A DNA stretch of 64,000 nucleotides from Micromonospora sp. NBC_00421 (GTDB taxonomy: Bacteria > Actinomycetota > Actinomycetes > Mycobacteriales > Micromonosporaceae), in assembly GCF_036017915.1 (NCBI RefSeq), contig NZ_CP107929.1:2232001-2296000 (forward strand), given 5' to 3'. Position 1 is the first letter of the stretch. Each line of letters begins with the position of its first letter. The notes beneath the pieces were generated by a model. That model saw nothing but the letters and a program-made list of their open reading frames with translations. It ran no database searches and was not told the DNA's origin. The translations under genes were made by a program, and so were the position numbers. Positions 42,583-53,468 of the stretch are shown here, piece by piece.

Positions 42583-42783
42583 TCAGCCCCGGTCGCTGTG
42601 GTCGTCGGCGCGCTGCTGGCCCGGACCGTACGGGGAGGCCTGGCCACGGGGCGTCGGTCGGCCCCGGTCACCCGGCGAGGTGCCCCGGTTCGCGGGATGG
42701 CCCGTCACACCTGGGCCCTTGCTGTCCTGCACGGTCGGGTTGTTCCCGTTGCGACGCATCTCGGGCTGCTGCACGTTCGTCAC
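42583..42783 (-). CDS. small disordered protein of unknown function
   Basis: A 66-residue protein (MTNVQQPEMRRNGNNPTVQDS, then Gly/Pro/Arg-rich repeats ending DDHSDRG) with no hydrophobic core. A strong ribosome site (GGAAGGAGA) places the GTG start at 42783 and supports real translation. Composition suggests an intrinsically disordered protein, possibly desiccation- or stress-related like its plus-strand neighbour. No family is recognised. Confidence 0.6.
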   Translation of the reverse strand: MTNVQQPEMRRNGNNPTVQDSKGPGVTGHPANRGTSPGDRGRPTPRGQASPYGPGQQRADDHSDRG

Positions 42784-42923
42784 GGGTGTCTCCTTCCGGA
42801 TGGACGGGCACGGCCCTCCGCGCCCGCCAGCCGGTTACCCGCCACCGCCTGACGCATGCGGCCCCGGGGCATTCCGCCCCCGGGTGCAGGGCTGAGGTGC
42901 GGCAGGACGGGTAGTACCGGGAG

Positions 42924-43580
42924 ATGGGGAACGACCGACTGGTGGCCCGGACGTTGCTGGAGCGGCACGGCCGCACCTACGCCGAGGAGGCCGGCATCAC
43001 GCTGGCCGACCGGCCCGGTCCGCTCTATCAACTGCTGGTGCTCACCACGCTGCTGAGCACCCGAATCCGGGCCCAGGTGGCGGTGGCCGCCGCCCGGGAG
43101 CTGTTCGCCGCCGGCTGGCGTACGCCGCAGGCGATGGAGGCGTCACGCTGGCAGGACCGGGTGGACGCGTTGGGTCGCGGCCACTACCGCCGCTACGACG
43201 AGCGGACCGCCACGATGCTGGGCACGGGCGCCCGACTGTGTCTGGACCGCTGGCACGGTGACCTGCGGCGGTTGCACCGGGAGACCGGGGGCGAGCCGGC
43301 GGCGCTGCGGCGGGGGCTGACCGGGTTCCCCGGCATCGGCCCGACCGGGGCGGACATCTTCCTGCGGGAGGCGCAGACGGTCTGGCCGGACGTGCGCCCG
43401 TACGCCGACCGGCGCACCCTGGCCGGGGCGGAACGGCTCGGTCTGCCGGCCGACCCGCACGGGCTGGCCGGGCTGGTCGCCGAGCCGGACTTCGGTCGGC
43501 TGGCGTCGGCGCTGGTGCGGGTGGCCCTCGGCGAGGAGTCGGCCGGCGAGGTGACCCGGGCCGCCGCCGCGACCCGCTGA
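42924..43580 (+). CDS. HhH-GPD-type endonuclease III-like protein
   Basis: A 218-residue helix-hairpin-helix protein. LYQLLVLTTLLSTRIRAQVAVAAAREL and the hairpin LTGFPGIGPTGADIFLREAQTVWPDVRPYADRRT match the HhH-GPD fold of base-excision DNA glycosylases. The catalytic lysine position of the hairpin (GK/RK in Nth) is Thr here and there is no iron-sulfur cysteine loop, so it may be a non-bifunctional glycosylase or a divergent DNA-binding protein. The aspartate in PYAD is a candidate catalytic Asp. ATG 42924 begins it. Confidence 0.8.
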   Translation: MGNDRLVARTLLERHGRTYAEEAGITLADRPGPLYQLLVLTTLLSTRIRAQVAVAAARELFAAGWRTPQAMEASRWQDRVDALGRGHYRRYDERTATMLGTGARLCLDRWHGDLRRLHRETGGEPAALRRGLTGFPGIGPTGADIFLREAQTVWPDVRPYADRRTLAGAERLGLPADPHGLAGLVAEPDFGRLASALVRVALGEESAGEVTRAAAATR

Positions 43581-43634
43581 GAGGTGAGCTGACCCGGGCC
43601 GTGGTCGCGCCGCTCCGCCGGATCGACCGACGGC

Positions 43635-43811
43635 TCAGTCGACCGGTTTGTTGCCCGCCGGCTTGGTCAGGTGCCACACCAGCAGGGCGGCCAGCAGGGC
43701 CAGCAACACCACCCCACCGGAGACCCCGCCGCCCTCCTCGGTGGAGCTACGCCCGGTCACCCCGAAGTAGATCACCGCGAGACCGGCGAGCACCGCCAGG
43801 AACGTCCGCAT
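43635..43811 (-). CDS. small two-helix membrane protein
   Basis: A 58-residue protein with two hydrophobic spans (FLAVLAGLAVIYFGVTG and GGVVLLALLAALLVWHLT) separated by an acidic Glu/Gly linker, and a basic/polar tail. ATG 43811 follows GAGGG; an earlier in-frame start at 43835 is possible. It resembles the small hairpin membrane proteins often predicted in actinomycetes but not characterised. The endonuclease-like gene is convergent to it. Confidence 0.6.
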   Translation of the reverse strand: MRTFLAVLAGLAVIYFGVTGRSSTEEGGGVSGGVVLLALLAALLVWHLTKPAGNKPVD

Positions 43812-43955
43812 CCCTCGATCCTTCACGCCCCGCACGGTACGAGCAGCAACCCGACCGAAGTAGACGTATCGGACACGCTTCCCTCGTCCGGGCGACGGCG
43901 GGCTGGACGAGGGGCGGCAGGCCGCCGATCCGGATCAACCGCTCTCCTGCCCGGG

Positions 43956-44153
43956 TCAGTCGGTCTCCAGGTCGTCCAGGGAGATCGCGTGGGTCATCAA
44001 CCAGCGGGCCAGCGCCGCCATGCCGAACAACCACAACGGCGCGGACTCGGTGGGTCCGTTGGTGGCGAAGATGGCGAACCGCAGGTCCGGCGCGCGGTAG
44101 GCCTCGATCCGCCAGCGGTGGTTCCGGTCCCGCCAGACCGCCGAAGGGTCCAT
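43956..44153 (-). CDS. small protein of unknown function
   Basis: A 65-residue protein: MDPSAVWRDRNHRWRIEAYR, then PDLRFAIFATNGPTESAPLWLFGMAALARWLMTHAISLDDLETD. The middle is amphipathic with a Trp-rich stretch and the tail is acidic. The sequence looks coding in codon use, but the ribosome site upstream of ATG 44153 is weak. It follows selB on the same strand by 87 bases. No domain is recognised. Confidence 0.55.
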   Translation of the reverse strand: MDPSAVWRDRNHRWRIEAYRAPDLRFAIFATNGPTESAPLWLFGMAALARWLMTHAISLDDLETD

Positions 44154-44240
44154 GGCGTCACGGTAGGCGACCGGGAGCCGGCGGGAGGACGGTTCACCAG
44201 CGCGCCCCGACCGGTCGCCCCGGCACGACGCCTCGGCCGG

Positions 44241-46001
44241 TCAACCGGAGCCGGTCACCTCGCGGGCGTCGTCGGGCAGCCGGCGGGTCAGCCCGCGCCG
44301 GTCCAGCAGCTCCAACAGCGGCACCGCCACCCGCCGGGTGGTGTCCAGGGCCTGCCGGGCGGCGCTGAGGGTGAACGGTTGCGGCAGCCGGGCGAGCACC
44401 CGTACCGCGTCGTCGGCCGCGTCGGGCAGCAGCACCACGTTCTCCGCCAGCCGCAGTAGCGCCCCGGCCCGGACGGCGGCACCGACCTCCCGGGGCCCGA
44501 GGCCCAGCGCGGCCAGCCGGTCGGCCTCCGGCGCGCGGAACGGGTGGGCGGCGTACTCACGGCGGACCCGGTCGACCGCCCGGGCCACCGGCTCGGGCAG
44601 CCCGCCGGTGTCACCGACGCCGATCCGGCCGGCCCGTAGCGTCAACGGCGACCGGACCAACGCCTCGACCAGCGCCCGGTCGGGCAGGCCGAGCCGCTGC
44701 CGCAGCGCCTCCACCGGGGCGCCCGGCTCCAGGGGGTGCGCGGCAGCCCAGGCGGTGACCTCCTCGACCAGCCGTACCCCCAGCTGCCGCCAGTGCCCGG
44801 GGTCGGCCAGCCATTCCCCGGCGACCGGGACGGCGTCACCGGTGATCCCCATCCGGGTCAGGTCGGTGGCCCGGACGAGCCGGCGGCGGCGCAGCTCGCC
44901 GGCCAGGTCCGGACGCCCGTCCAGGTCGACGAGGACGGCGGCGCGGGCGGCGGCGGCGCCCCGCCGGGTCAGCGGCGGCGGCGCCACGTCCAGCACGGTC
45001 ACCCCACCGCAGACGTGGTGCCGCCCCGGATCGCGCAGCAGCGCCCGGTCCCCGACCAGCAGCGGCAACGGACGGGCCAACCGCAGCCGCAGGGTGTCCC
45101 CGCCGAGCGGCCGGACCCGGGCCGGCACGGCCGCCGAGCCGACGTGCAGGGTCAGCGTGGCCGGCAGGTCACCGGCCGGGTCACCGGCCAGCCGCACGTC
45201 GAGCAGGCCGGTCCGGTGGAACGCGTCGGGGGTGAGCAGCGCGTCGCCCCGACCGAGCCGGTCCCGAGGCACCCCGCGCAGGTTCACCGCCACCCGGGCC
45301 ACCGCCGCGACCCGCTGCTCGGCCACGCCGAGGCGGTGCAGGCCACGGACCCGGACCGGTTCGGCGCTGCCGGCGACCTCCAACTGGTCGCCGACGCGCA
45401 GGCTGCCACCGCCGAGGGTGCCGGTGACCACCGTGCCGCTGCCCCGGATGGTGAACGCCCGGTCGATCCACAGCCGCACCGGCCGGTCGGTCTCCGGCGC
45501 GGGCAACCGACCGACCAGCCGGCCCAGGGCGGCGCGCAGGTCGGGCAGGCCGGCACCGGTGACGGCACTGACCGGCACCGACTCCACCGGGCCGAGCGAC
45601 GTGGCGGCGATCTCCGCCCGGGCCTGCGCCGACGCCGGTCCGGGGTCGGCCAGGTCCGCCCGGGTCACCACCAACAGCCCGTGGGACACCCCCAGGGCGT
45701 GCAGGGCGGCCAGGTGCTCGGCCGACTGCGGCATCCACCCCTCGTCGGCGGCGACGACGACCAGCGCCGCCGGCACCGGACCCACCCCGGCGAGCATGTT
45801 CGGCACGAAACGCTCGTGCCCCGGCACGTCGACGAAGGCGATCGTGTCGCCGGTGGGCAGGGCGGTCCAGGCGAAGCCCAGGTCGATGGTCATCCCCCGG
45901 CGGCGTTCCTCCGCCCACCGGTCCGGCTCCATCCCGGTCAACGCCCGGACCAGCGTGGACTTGCCGTGGTCGACGTGCCCGGCGGTGGCGACGACGTGCA
46001 T
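44241..46001 (-). CDS. selB: selenocysteine-specific elongation factor
   Basis: A 586-residue GTPase that brings Sec-tRNA to the ribosome. GHVDHGKST is at 8-16, DVPGHERFVPNML is the switch II motif, and VVTRADLAD the base-specificity motif. The C-terminal third carries the winged-helix repeats (LRQRLGLPDRALVEALVRSPLTL, LAENVVLLPDAADDAVRVL) that bind the SECIS hairpin. It begins one base after the selA stop, so selA and selB are coupled. The client is the formate dehydrogenase 3.8 kb upstream. Confidence 0.96.
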   Translation of the reverse strand: MHVVATAGHVDHGKSTLVRALTGMEPDRWAEERRRGMTIDLGFAWTALPTGDTIAFVDVPGHERFVPNMLAGVGPVPAALVVVAADEGWMPQSAEHLAALHALGVSHGLLVVTRADLADPGPASAQARAEIAATSLGPVESVPVSAVTGAGLPDLRAALGRLVGRLPAPETDRPVRLWIDRAFTIRGSGTVVTGTLGGGSLRVGDQLEVAGSAEPVRVRGLHRLGVAEQRVAAVARVAVNLRGVPRDRLGRGDALLTPDAFHRTGLLDVRLAGDPAGDLPATLTLHVGSAAVPARVRPLGGDTLRLRLARPLPLLVGDRALLRDPGRHHVCGGVTVLDVAPPPLTRRGAAAARAAVLVDLDGRPDLAGELRRRRLVRATDLTRMGITGDAVPVAGEWLADPGHWRQLGVRLVEEVTAWAAAHPLEPGAPVEALRQRLGLPDRALVEALVRSPLTLRAGRIGVGDTGGLPEPVARAVDRVRREYAAHPFRAPEADRLAALGLGPREVGAAVRAGALLRLAENVVLLPDAADDAVRVLARLPQPFTLSAARQALDTTRRVAVPLLELLDRRGLTRRLPDDAREVTGSG

Positions 46002-46002
46002 C

Positions 46003-47301
<1,299 letters not shown>

Positions 47302-47323
47302 GCGTGTCAACTCCCCCGGTGGT

Positions 47324-47425
47324 TGGCGGAGACGGACGGGAATCGAACCCGCCTGGCCCGGATCCCGGACCACACCAGCTTTGAAGGCTGGGAGGGGCAC
47401 CAGCCGCCTGAACGCCTCCGCCTCC
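47324..47425 (-). tRNA. selC: selenocysteine tRNA
   Basis: The minus strand starts GGAGGCGGAGGCG and ends in GCCA. The 8-bp acceptor stem (GGAGGCGG with CCGTCTCC, one G-U) and discriminator G73 are diagnostic of tRNA-Sec. The anticodon loop CTTCAAA gives UCA, reading UGA. The T-arm GGTTCGATTCC is intact and a long variable arm is present. CCA is encoded. It sits between the membrane subunit and selA on the same strand, within 40 and 22 bases of them. Confidence 0.95.
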
Positions 47426-47464
47426 GAGTCAACCACAGGGCCGTCCCGGCGGCGCGGCGAGGTG

Positions 47465-48640
47465 TCAGACCTGCCCGGCCTCGCGGCGACGGATCCGTTC
47501 CCGCTGCGGCAGCACCGTGTACTTCGGGTCCCGCGCCGAGGCCACCCCGCCGTGGAAGATGCCGAACCGGGTGGCCACCGAGGCGGCCAGCAGCGCCGTG
47601 CCGGCCAGCGCCGACAACGCCCGGCTGCGCCGACCGACAAGCGCCCCGACCACCCCGGCGGCGGTGAGCAGCCGACCGGCACGCAGCAGCCGACCCGCCG
47701 TGCCCTCCCGGTAGGGCTCGCTGAGCAGGCCCAGCCGGGTCTCCACCGAGTGGGCGCCCCACAGCTCCAGCGCCGCCCCGGCCACCGCCATCCGCCGGGC
47801 CGGCCCGGCCTGCGCGCAGGGCGCGGCGAGCAGCCCGACGCCGGCGCCGCTGGCCAGCGCGCTGGCCGCGAAGATGGTCGGCAGCTCCGGGTACGCCTCG
47901 TGCCAGGACGGCACCGCCGTCCCGGCCAGCAGCACACCGGTGTACGTGGCCAGCGCCGGCGCGACGGCGGCGGCGGCCAACCCGGCGACCTGCCCGGCCG
48001 GGGGCAGCAGTCGACGGGCCAGCCCGGACACGCCGCGCTCCGGCAGCAGTGGTGCCCCCTCGGCGACGGCGGCGAGCCCGGCGGCCGGGCCGTAGGCGGT
48101 GAGGATCCAGGTGCCCACCGACATCGGCGAGGTCGGCTTCGCCACCCGCAGCATGTGGTGGAACCGTGAAGGCCGCCCCAGATCGTTGACCAGGAAGTAC
48201 GCGCTCGCGGTGACCGCACCCAACGCGGTGACCCGGCCGGCCCGCCGCAACGCCGGCCGGCCGGTGAGCTGCCCCCCGGCGGCCAGCAGCGACGAACCCG
48301 CGGCCAGCCCACCGGTGAACAGGTAGGCCGCGATGTCCCACCGCCACACCGGGGCCTTGAGGATCGGCCGGCCGTAGTAGGAGGTGAACTCCGCCTCCGG
48401 GACCCGCAGCTCCTCGCCGCCCCGCCGACCCCGTCCGCGCCGCCGCCTGTCGACAGGCGGAACGTCACGGGGCGGTACGACGACCGGGGTGTCGGCCGGC
48501 CCTCCGGCCGGGCCGGCACCGACCTTCGACCCATGGCCGAGCCGTGCCGAGGACCGCACCGGCTGGAGGACACCGTCGGCCGCCAGCCGCTCGCGGAAGC
48601 CCCGGAACCGCTGCCCCAGCGGGACCCGGCCCGCGGTCAC
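47465..48640 (-). CDS. NrfD-type membrane subunit of formate dehydrogenase
   Basis: A 391-residue polytopic protein of the PsrC/NrfD family. FTSYYGRPILKAPVWRWDIAAYLFTGGLAAGSSLL is the first conserved helix pair; about eight more follow. It should pass electrons from the iron-sulfur subunit to the quinone pool. GTG 48640 overlaps the FdhB stop (GTGA), which rejects a longer open frame to 49003. The first 60 residues (FRERLAADGVLQPVRSSARLGHG) are hydrophilic. This is the membrane anchor in place of the two-haem FdnI. Confidence 0.9.
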   Translation of the reverse strand: MTAGRVPLGQRFRGFRERLAADGVLQPVRSSARLGHGSKVGAGPAGGPADTPVVVPPRDVPPVDRRRRGRGRRGGEELRVPEAEFTSYYGRPILKAPVWRWDIAAYLFTGGLAAGSSLLAAGGQLTGRPALRRAGRVTALGAVTASAYFLVNDLGRPSRFHHMLRVAKPTSPMSVGTWILTAYGPAAGLAAVAEGAPLLPERGVSGLARRLLPPAGQVAGLAAAAVAPALATYTGVLLAGTAVPSWHEAYPELPTIFAASALASGAGVGLLAAPCAQAGPARRMAVAGAALELWGAHSVETRLGLLSEPYREGTAGRLLRAGRLLTAAGVVGALVGRRSRALSALAGTALLAASVATRFGIFHGGVASARDPKYTVLPQRERIRRREAGQV

Positions 48641-49776
48641 GAGGACCCTCCGACGAACGCGGCGACGGCCGCCGCCGTCATGGCCAGCGCGGCCAGCCCG
48701 GCCCGCCGCCACATCCTCGGCAGATCCCGGGTGGTGACCACCGGGTCCGGCGGCAGGCCGTACACCTCGGGCTCGTCGAGGAGCAGGAAGAACGCGCCGT
48801 CGCCGCCGACGCCGTCGGTCGGGTCGTGGCCATACAGTCGGGCCTCCGGCACGCCCCGGTCGTGCAGCGCGCTGACCCGCTGGGCGGCCCGCTCCCGCAG
48901 CTCGTCGAGGGGACCGTACTGGATGGACTCGGTCGGGCAGGCCTGGGCGCACGCCGGCGTCATGCCGGCGCCGAGCCGGTCGTAGCACAGCGTGCACTTC
49001 CACGCCCGGCCGTCGCCCTTACGCTGGTCGATCACCCCGTAGGGGCAGGCCGAGATGCAGTAGCCGCAGCCGTTGCAGATGTCCTCCTGCACCACGACGG
49101 TGCCGAACTCGGTGCGGAACAGCGACCCGGTGGGGCAGACGTCCAGGCAGGCGGCGTGGGTGCAGTGCTTGCAGACGTCCGACATCATCAGCCAGCGGAA
49201 GTCGGTGCGGGTCTCGACACCGGTCCCCCGGCCCGGCGGGACGGCCCCGGGCATCCCGAGGAACTGGGTTCCCGTGCCGACGGCCCCGCCCGCAGGCACG
49301 CCACCTGTGCCGCCCGGGGCGGTGGTCGGGGCGGTGCCGCCCGGCCCGGCGGTGGTCGGGGCCGTGGCAGTGGCCATCCGGGCAGCGGCGTCGGCGCTGC
49401 CCGGGGGGACGCCCGGGTCGGTGCCGCTGGCGCTGCCGGTGCCGGCGGCGACCGCCGCCGACGCGGCGCTCGCCGACCCGCCCGTCGGATTCCCGGCGAA
49501 CGGCGCGCTGCGGTGACCGGCCGGCACCGGCTGCTCGACGAAGGCCACGTGCCGCCAGGAGTTCGCGGTCAGCGCGCCGGTGTTGTCGTACGACATGCCG
49601 AGCAGGTCGAAGCCGGACTCCGGGACGGCGTTCCACTCCTTGCAGGCCACCTCGCAGGCCTTGCAGCCGATGCAGACGCTGGTGTCGGTGAAGAACCCCA
49701 TCCGGGGGCCGGCAGACGTCCAGCCCGCGTCCGGGGCCGGATCGAGCGGACCGTAGAGACTGTTGCCGTCAGGCAT
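48637..49776 (-). CDS. formate dehydrogenase iron-sulfur subunit with large insertion
   Basis: A 379-residue ferredoxin-type subunit carrying four 4Fe-4S sites: Cys35/38/41/45, 202/205/210/214, 234/237/240/244 and 261/264/276/280. Between the first and second clusters lies a roughly 100-residue Gly/Ala/Thr/Pro insertion (about 88-188) not found in FdnH-type proteins. A C-terminal membrane helix is at about 350-370. ATG 49776 has a strong site and overlaps the alpha-subunit gene by eight bases. It conducts electrons from the molybdopterin site to NrfD. Confidence 0.92.
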   Translation of the reverse strand: MPDGNSLYGPLDPAPDAGWTSAGPRMGFFTDTSVCIGCKACEVACKEWNAVPESGFDLLGMSYDNTGALTANSWRHVAFVEQPVPAGHRSAPFAGNPTGGSASAASAAVAAGTGSASGTDPGVPPGSADAAARMATATAPTTAGPGGTAPTTAPGGTGGVPAGGAVGTGTQFLGMPGAVPPGRGTGVETRTDFRWLMMSDVCKHCTHAACLDVCPTGSLFRTEFGTVVVQEDICNGCGYCISACPYGVIDQRKGDGRAWKCTLCYDRLGAGMTPACAQACPTESIQYGPLDELRERAAQRVSALHDRGVPEARLYGHDPTDGVGGDGAFFLLLDEPEVYGLPPDPVVTTRDLPRMWRRAGLAALAMTAAAVAAFVGGSS

Positions 49777-52700
49777 GGTCGGCGCCCTTCTCCCGTGGCC
49801 CGTCGTCACTGGGACCCGCCGGCCGGCGGACCCGGGTCGTCACCGTCGGCGGGCGTTCACCGGGGACGATCCCGGCCCGTCGACGGTAGTCCTCGACCAG
49901 GTCCCGCAGCGGTGGGCCGGTCGGCCGCCGCCCCGGAAGGATGTCACAGGTGCCGACCTTGCTCTCCTGGATGAGCACGTTCGGGTCCAGGGTGATGCCG
50001 AACAGGTCGTTGGCCGAGTCGCCGGTGACCAGGCCCTCGTACCCGAAGTGGTACGGCAACCAGAGCTGGTGGATCACCCGGCCGTCCACCCGCAACGGGG
50101 TGAGCCGGTCGGTGACAAGCACCTTCGCCTCGATCACCGCCCGACCGCTGACCAGGTGCGCCCACCCCAGGTGGGTCAGCCCCGCCTCGGCGGCCAACTC
50201 CGGGGACACCTCCACGAACATCTCCGGTTGCAGCTCCGCAAGCGGTCGCACGGTGCGGCTCATCGCGCCGGCGGTGTGGTGTTCGGTGAGCCGGCTGACC
50301 GTGAACACGTACGGGAAGACGGCGCTGTGCTCCTGTGGCGGGCTCGGGTTCACCGAGTTCACCGGGTGGGCGTAGACCTTCCGCGTCGGGTTGGCCTGCT
50401 GACCGTAGAGCGGGTTGCGCATCGGCGACTCCGCCGGCTCGTAGTGCGTCGGCAGCGGACCGTCGAGCACCCCGCTCGGGGCGTACAGCCAGCCCTTGCC
50501 GTCGGCCTGCATGACGAACGGGTCGTCCCCGGCCAACGCCTCGGTACCCGACGCGCCCTCTGGCGGCCGGTACGTCGGCGGCTTGGTCTTCTCGAAGTCC
50601 GGCACGTCGTAGCCGGTCCACTCGCCGGCCTGCGGATCCCACCAGACGTACTTCTTGCGCTCGCTCCACGGTCGGCCCTGCGGGTCGGCCGACGCCCGGT
50701 TGTAGAGGATGCGCCGGTTCGCCGGCCACGCCCAGCCCCACTCGGCGGCGACCCAGTCCTGCTCGTGCCGGGACCTGCGCCGGGCGGCCTGGTTGACCCC
50801 GTCGGCGTAGACGCCGGTGTAGATCCAGCAGCCCACCGCCGTGGACCCGTCGTCCTTCGCCTCGGCGAACGAGGCGAGTGGGCGGCCGGTGGACACGTCG
50901 TACCCGTTGATCTCGCGCAGCACCGCCTCGGCGCTCGGTTCGGCCAGCGGGCCGTGCGTGGGGTAGTCCCAGGCCAGGTCGAGCAGGGCGCGGTCGCGCC
51001 GGTGGGCGGAACCGGCCAGCTTCTCCCGCAGCCGCCGCCCCAGGTGGTAGAAGAACCACAGCTCGGAGCGGGCGTCGCCCGGCGGTTCGACGGCCTTCTC
51101 CCGCCACTGCACCAGCCGCTGGGTCTGGGTGAAGGTGCCCTCCTTCTCCACGTGCGACGCGGCCGGCAGGAAGAACACCTCGGTACGGCACTCCTGCGGC
51201 ACGATCTCGCCGGTGGCCACCTCCGGGCCGTTCTTCCAGAAGGTGGCGCTCTCGATCATGAACAGGTCGCGGACGACCAGCCAGTCCAGGTTGGCCATGC
51301 CGAGGCGCTGCGCCCGCCCGTGCGCCGAGCCGACCGCCGGGTTCTGACCGAGCAGGAAGTACCCCTTGATCTTGCCGTCGATCATGTTCAGCACCTGCTG
51401 GTAGGTGCCGTGGTCGCCGGTCATCCGGGGCAGGTGCTCGTAGCAGAAGTCGTTCTCCGGGGTCGCCGCGTCCCCCCAGTACGCCTTGAGCAGGCTCGCC
51501 GCGTACGCCCGCGCGTTGCCCCAGAAGCCCTTCTGCCCGGGGTGGCAGATGCTGTCCACCCAGTCGTCGAAGGTCGGGTGGTCGGCGTGGTGCGGCATCG
51601 GCAGGTAGCCCGGCAGCAGGTTGAACAGGGTGGGGATGTCGGTCGAGCCCTGGATGCTGGCGTGCCCGCGCAGCGCCAGGATGCCACCGCCCGGCCGGCC
51701 CATGTTGCCCAGCAGCAACTGGATGATCGCCCCGGTGCGGATGTACTGCACGCCGACGCTGTGCTGGGTCCAGCCCACCGAGTAGATCAGCGCGCCGGTG
51801 CGTTCCCGGCCCGAGTTCTCCGTCCAGGCCCGCGCCAGTTCCAGGAACTTCTCCTGGGGGATGCCGCAGACCCGCTCGACCATCTCCGGGGTGTAGCGGG
51901 CGAAGTGCCGGCGCAGGATCTGGTAGACGCAGCGCGGATGCTGGAGGGTCTCGTCCCGCTCCGCCTGGCCGTGCACCCCCGCGCCGTGCGACTCGTGGAG
52001 CAGACCTGCCGCGCTGTCGCGTTCCTTGGCGGTGTGCCCGCTGCCGGAGTCCTGCTCGTGCCCGGCGTACTGCCAGCTGGTCTGCACGTAGCTGTCGGTC
52101 TTCGGGTCGTAGCCGGAGAACAGGCCGTCGCCGTCCTCGGTGTCGACGAACTGTTCGCTGACGATCGTCGCCGCGTTGGTGTACGCCAGCACGTACTCCC
52201 GGAAATCCAGTTCGTTGTCCAGGATGTAGCGCACGACGCCACCGAGCAGGGCGATGTCGGTGCCCGCCCGGATCGGCAGATAGGTGTCGACCACCGCGCT
52301 GGTGCGGGTGAACCGGGGATCGACGTGAAAGACCTTCGCGCCGCGGCGCTTGGCCTCCATGACCCACTGGAAGCCCACCGGGTGGGCCTCGGCCATGTTC
52401 GAACCCTGGATGACGATGACGTCAGCGTTGGCGACGTCCTGTTGGAAGTCCGTCGCGCCACCGCGACCGAAGCTGGCCCCCAGACCGGGGACGGTGGCGG
52501 AGTGTCAAATCCGGGCCTGGTTCTCGATCTGGAGGGCCCCCATCGCGGTGAACAGCTTCTTGATGAGGTAGTTCTCCTCGTTGTCCAGCGTCGCCCCGCC
52601 GAGGCTGGAGATGCCCAGCGTGCGGTGCAGCGGCCGGCCCTCGCTGTCGACGTCCTCCCAGGTCTGCTCGCGGGCGGCGAGGATCCGGTCGGCGATCATG

Positions 52701-53074
52701 TCCAGCGCGGTGTCGAGGTCGAGGTCCTCCCAGTCGGTGGCATACGGTCGGCGGTAGCGGACCGTGGTCTGCCGCAGCGGGCTGGTGACCAGGCTCTTGC
52801 TGGCCGAACCCTTCGGGCAGAGCCGGCCCCGGGAGATCGGGCTGTCCGGGTCGCCCTCGATCTGGGTGACCCGGTCGTCGGTGACGAACACCCGCTGCCC
52901 GCAGCCGACCGCGCAGTAAGGGCAGACCGAGCGGGCCACCCGGTCGGCGGTCTCGGTGCGGGCGGTCAGCTCGGCGGAACGGTCGGACTGCGCCGCCGCG
53001 CCCCGGCCCAGCGGGTCGGTGCCGGTGAGCTGGCGGTAGACCGGCCAGCCGGCGATGAAGGTACGCAAACCCAC
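49769..53074 (-). CDS. fdhA: selenocysteine-containing formate dehydrogenase alpha subunit
   Basis: A 1,101-residue molybdopterin bis-MGD enzyme oxidising formate to CO2. The N-terminal cluster uses Cys51/54/58 and Cys86. At 52507-52505 an in-frame UGA follows NQARI and precedes HSATVPGLGASFGRGGATDF, exactly where E. coli FdnG has selenocysteine (residue 190 here). A SECIS-type hairpin follows. GTG 53074 sits after AAGGGGGAG and is preferred to ATG 53095. No twin-arginine signal is visible, unlike FdnG, so the enzyme may face the cytoplasm. The iron-sulfur gene overlaps it downstream. Confidence 0.94.
52465..52507 (-). promoter_or_regulatory. bacterial SECIS element
   Basis: Starting at the UGA (52507-52505), the minus strand folds with CCCC (52490-52487) pairing to GGGG (52481-52478 region), exposing GGUCU (52486-52482) in the apical loop. 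The E. coli fdhF SECIS has the same loop with GGU CUG at codons 7 and 8 after UGA, the same spacing as here. This is what SelB recognises. Confidence 0.85.
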
Positions 53075-53182
53075 TGCGCTCCCCCTTCCCGGCATGATCC
53101 GTCACACGGCCGACCCCCTGAACATAGGCCAGCGCGGCGTGGTCCGCGAGCGGAGCGCGAGGATCTTTCCGCGACAGACGGC

Positions 53183-53216
53183 ACCGCCCCCGACCTGGCG
53201 GGGTCGGGGGCGGTGG
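53183..53216. promoter_or_regulatory. long perfect hairpin in the formate dehydrogenase leader
   Basis: Arms 53183-53196 and 53203-53216 are perfectly complementary over 14 bp with a 6-base loop. It lies 109 bases upstream of the FDH start in the divergent region, so it does not terminate either gene. It may be a leader structure. The remainder of 53075-53468 has no gene; a TACCCT -10 is seen for the plus-strand gene near 53456. Confidence 0.55.
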
Positions 53217-53468
53217 CAGAGCGCCGGTGTGCATGTCGCCTCTCGGCGCGTGGCGCAACGCGGCTCCAGCCGAACGGAACTCCGCGACGGCAATTCAGGT
53301 GAGGCCCGGGGACACTGGACACACCGACGCTCCGGTCACCAGGATACCTCGCCCGGCGCTTCACCGCCCCCTTCCGCGCGGAGCCGCAACGGTGGGCAGA
53401 CGCCAAAAGATCGGCGGGTCGGGAAAGGCACGTACCTGAGCTGGTCGCACCGGCGTTACCCTGACACC

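Noticed and set aside
48637..49809. An earlier start for the iron-sulfur subunit at 49809
   Set aside because: ATG 49776 has the strong ribosome site and gives the normal FdnH-type N-terminus.
52505..52507. TGA splitting the formate dehydrogenase into 196- and 875-residue halves, suggesting a pseudogene
   Set aside because: The UGA is at the selenocysteine position, a SECIS follows, and selA, selB and tRNA-Sec are adjacent.
49763..53302. A long plus-strand frame opposite the formate dehydrogenase gene
   Set aside because: Real FDH domains, start site and SECIS lie on the other strand.
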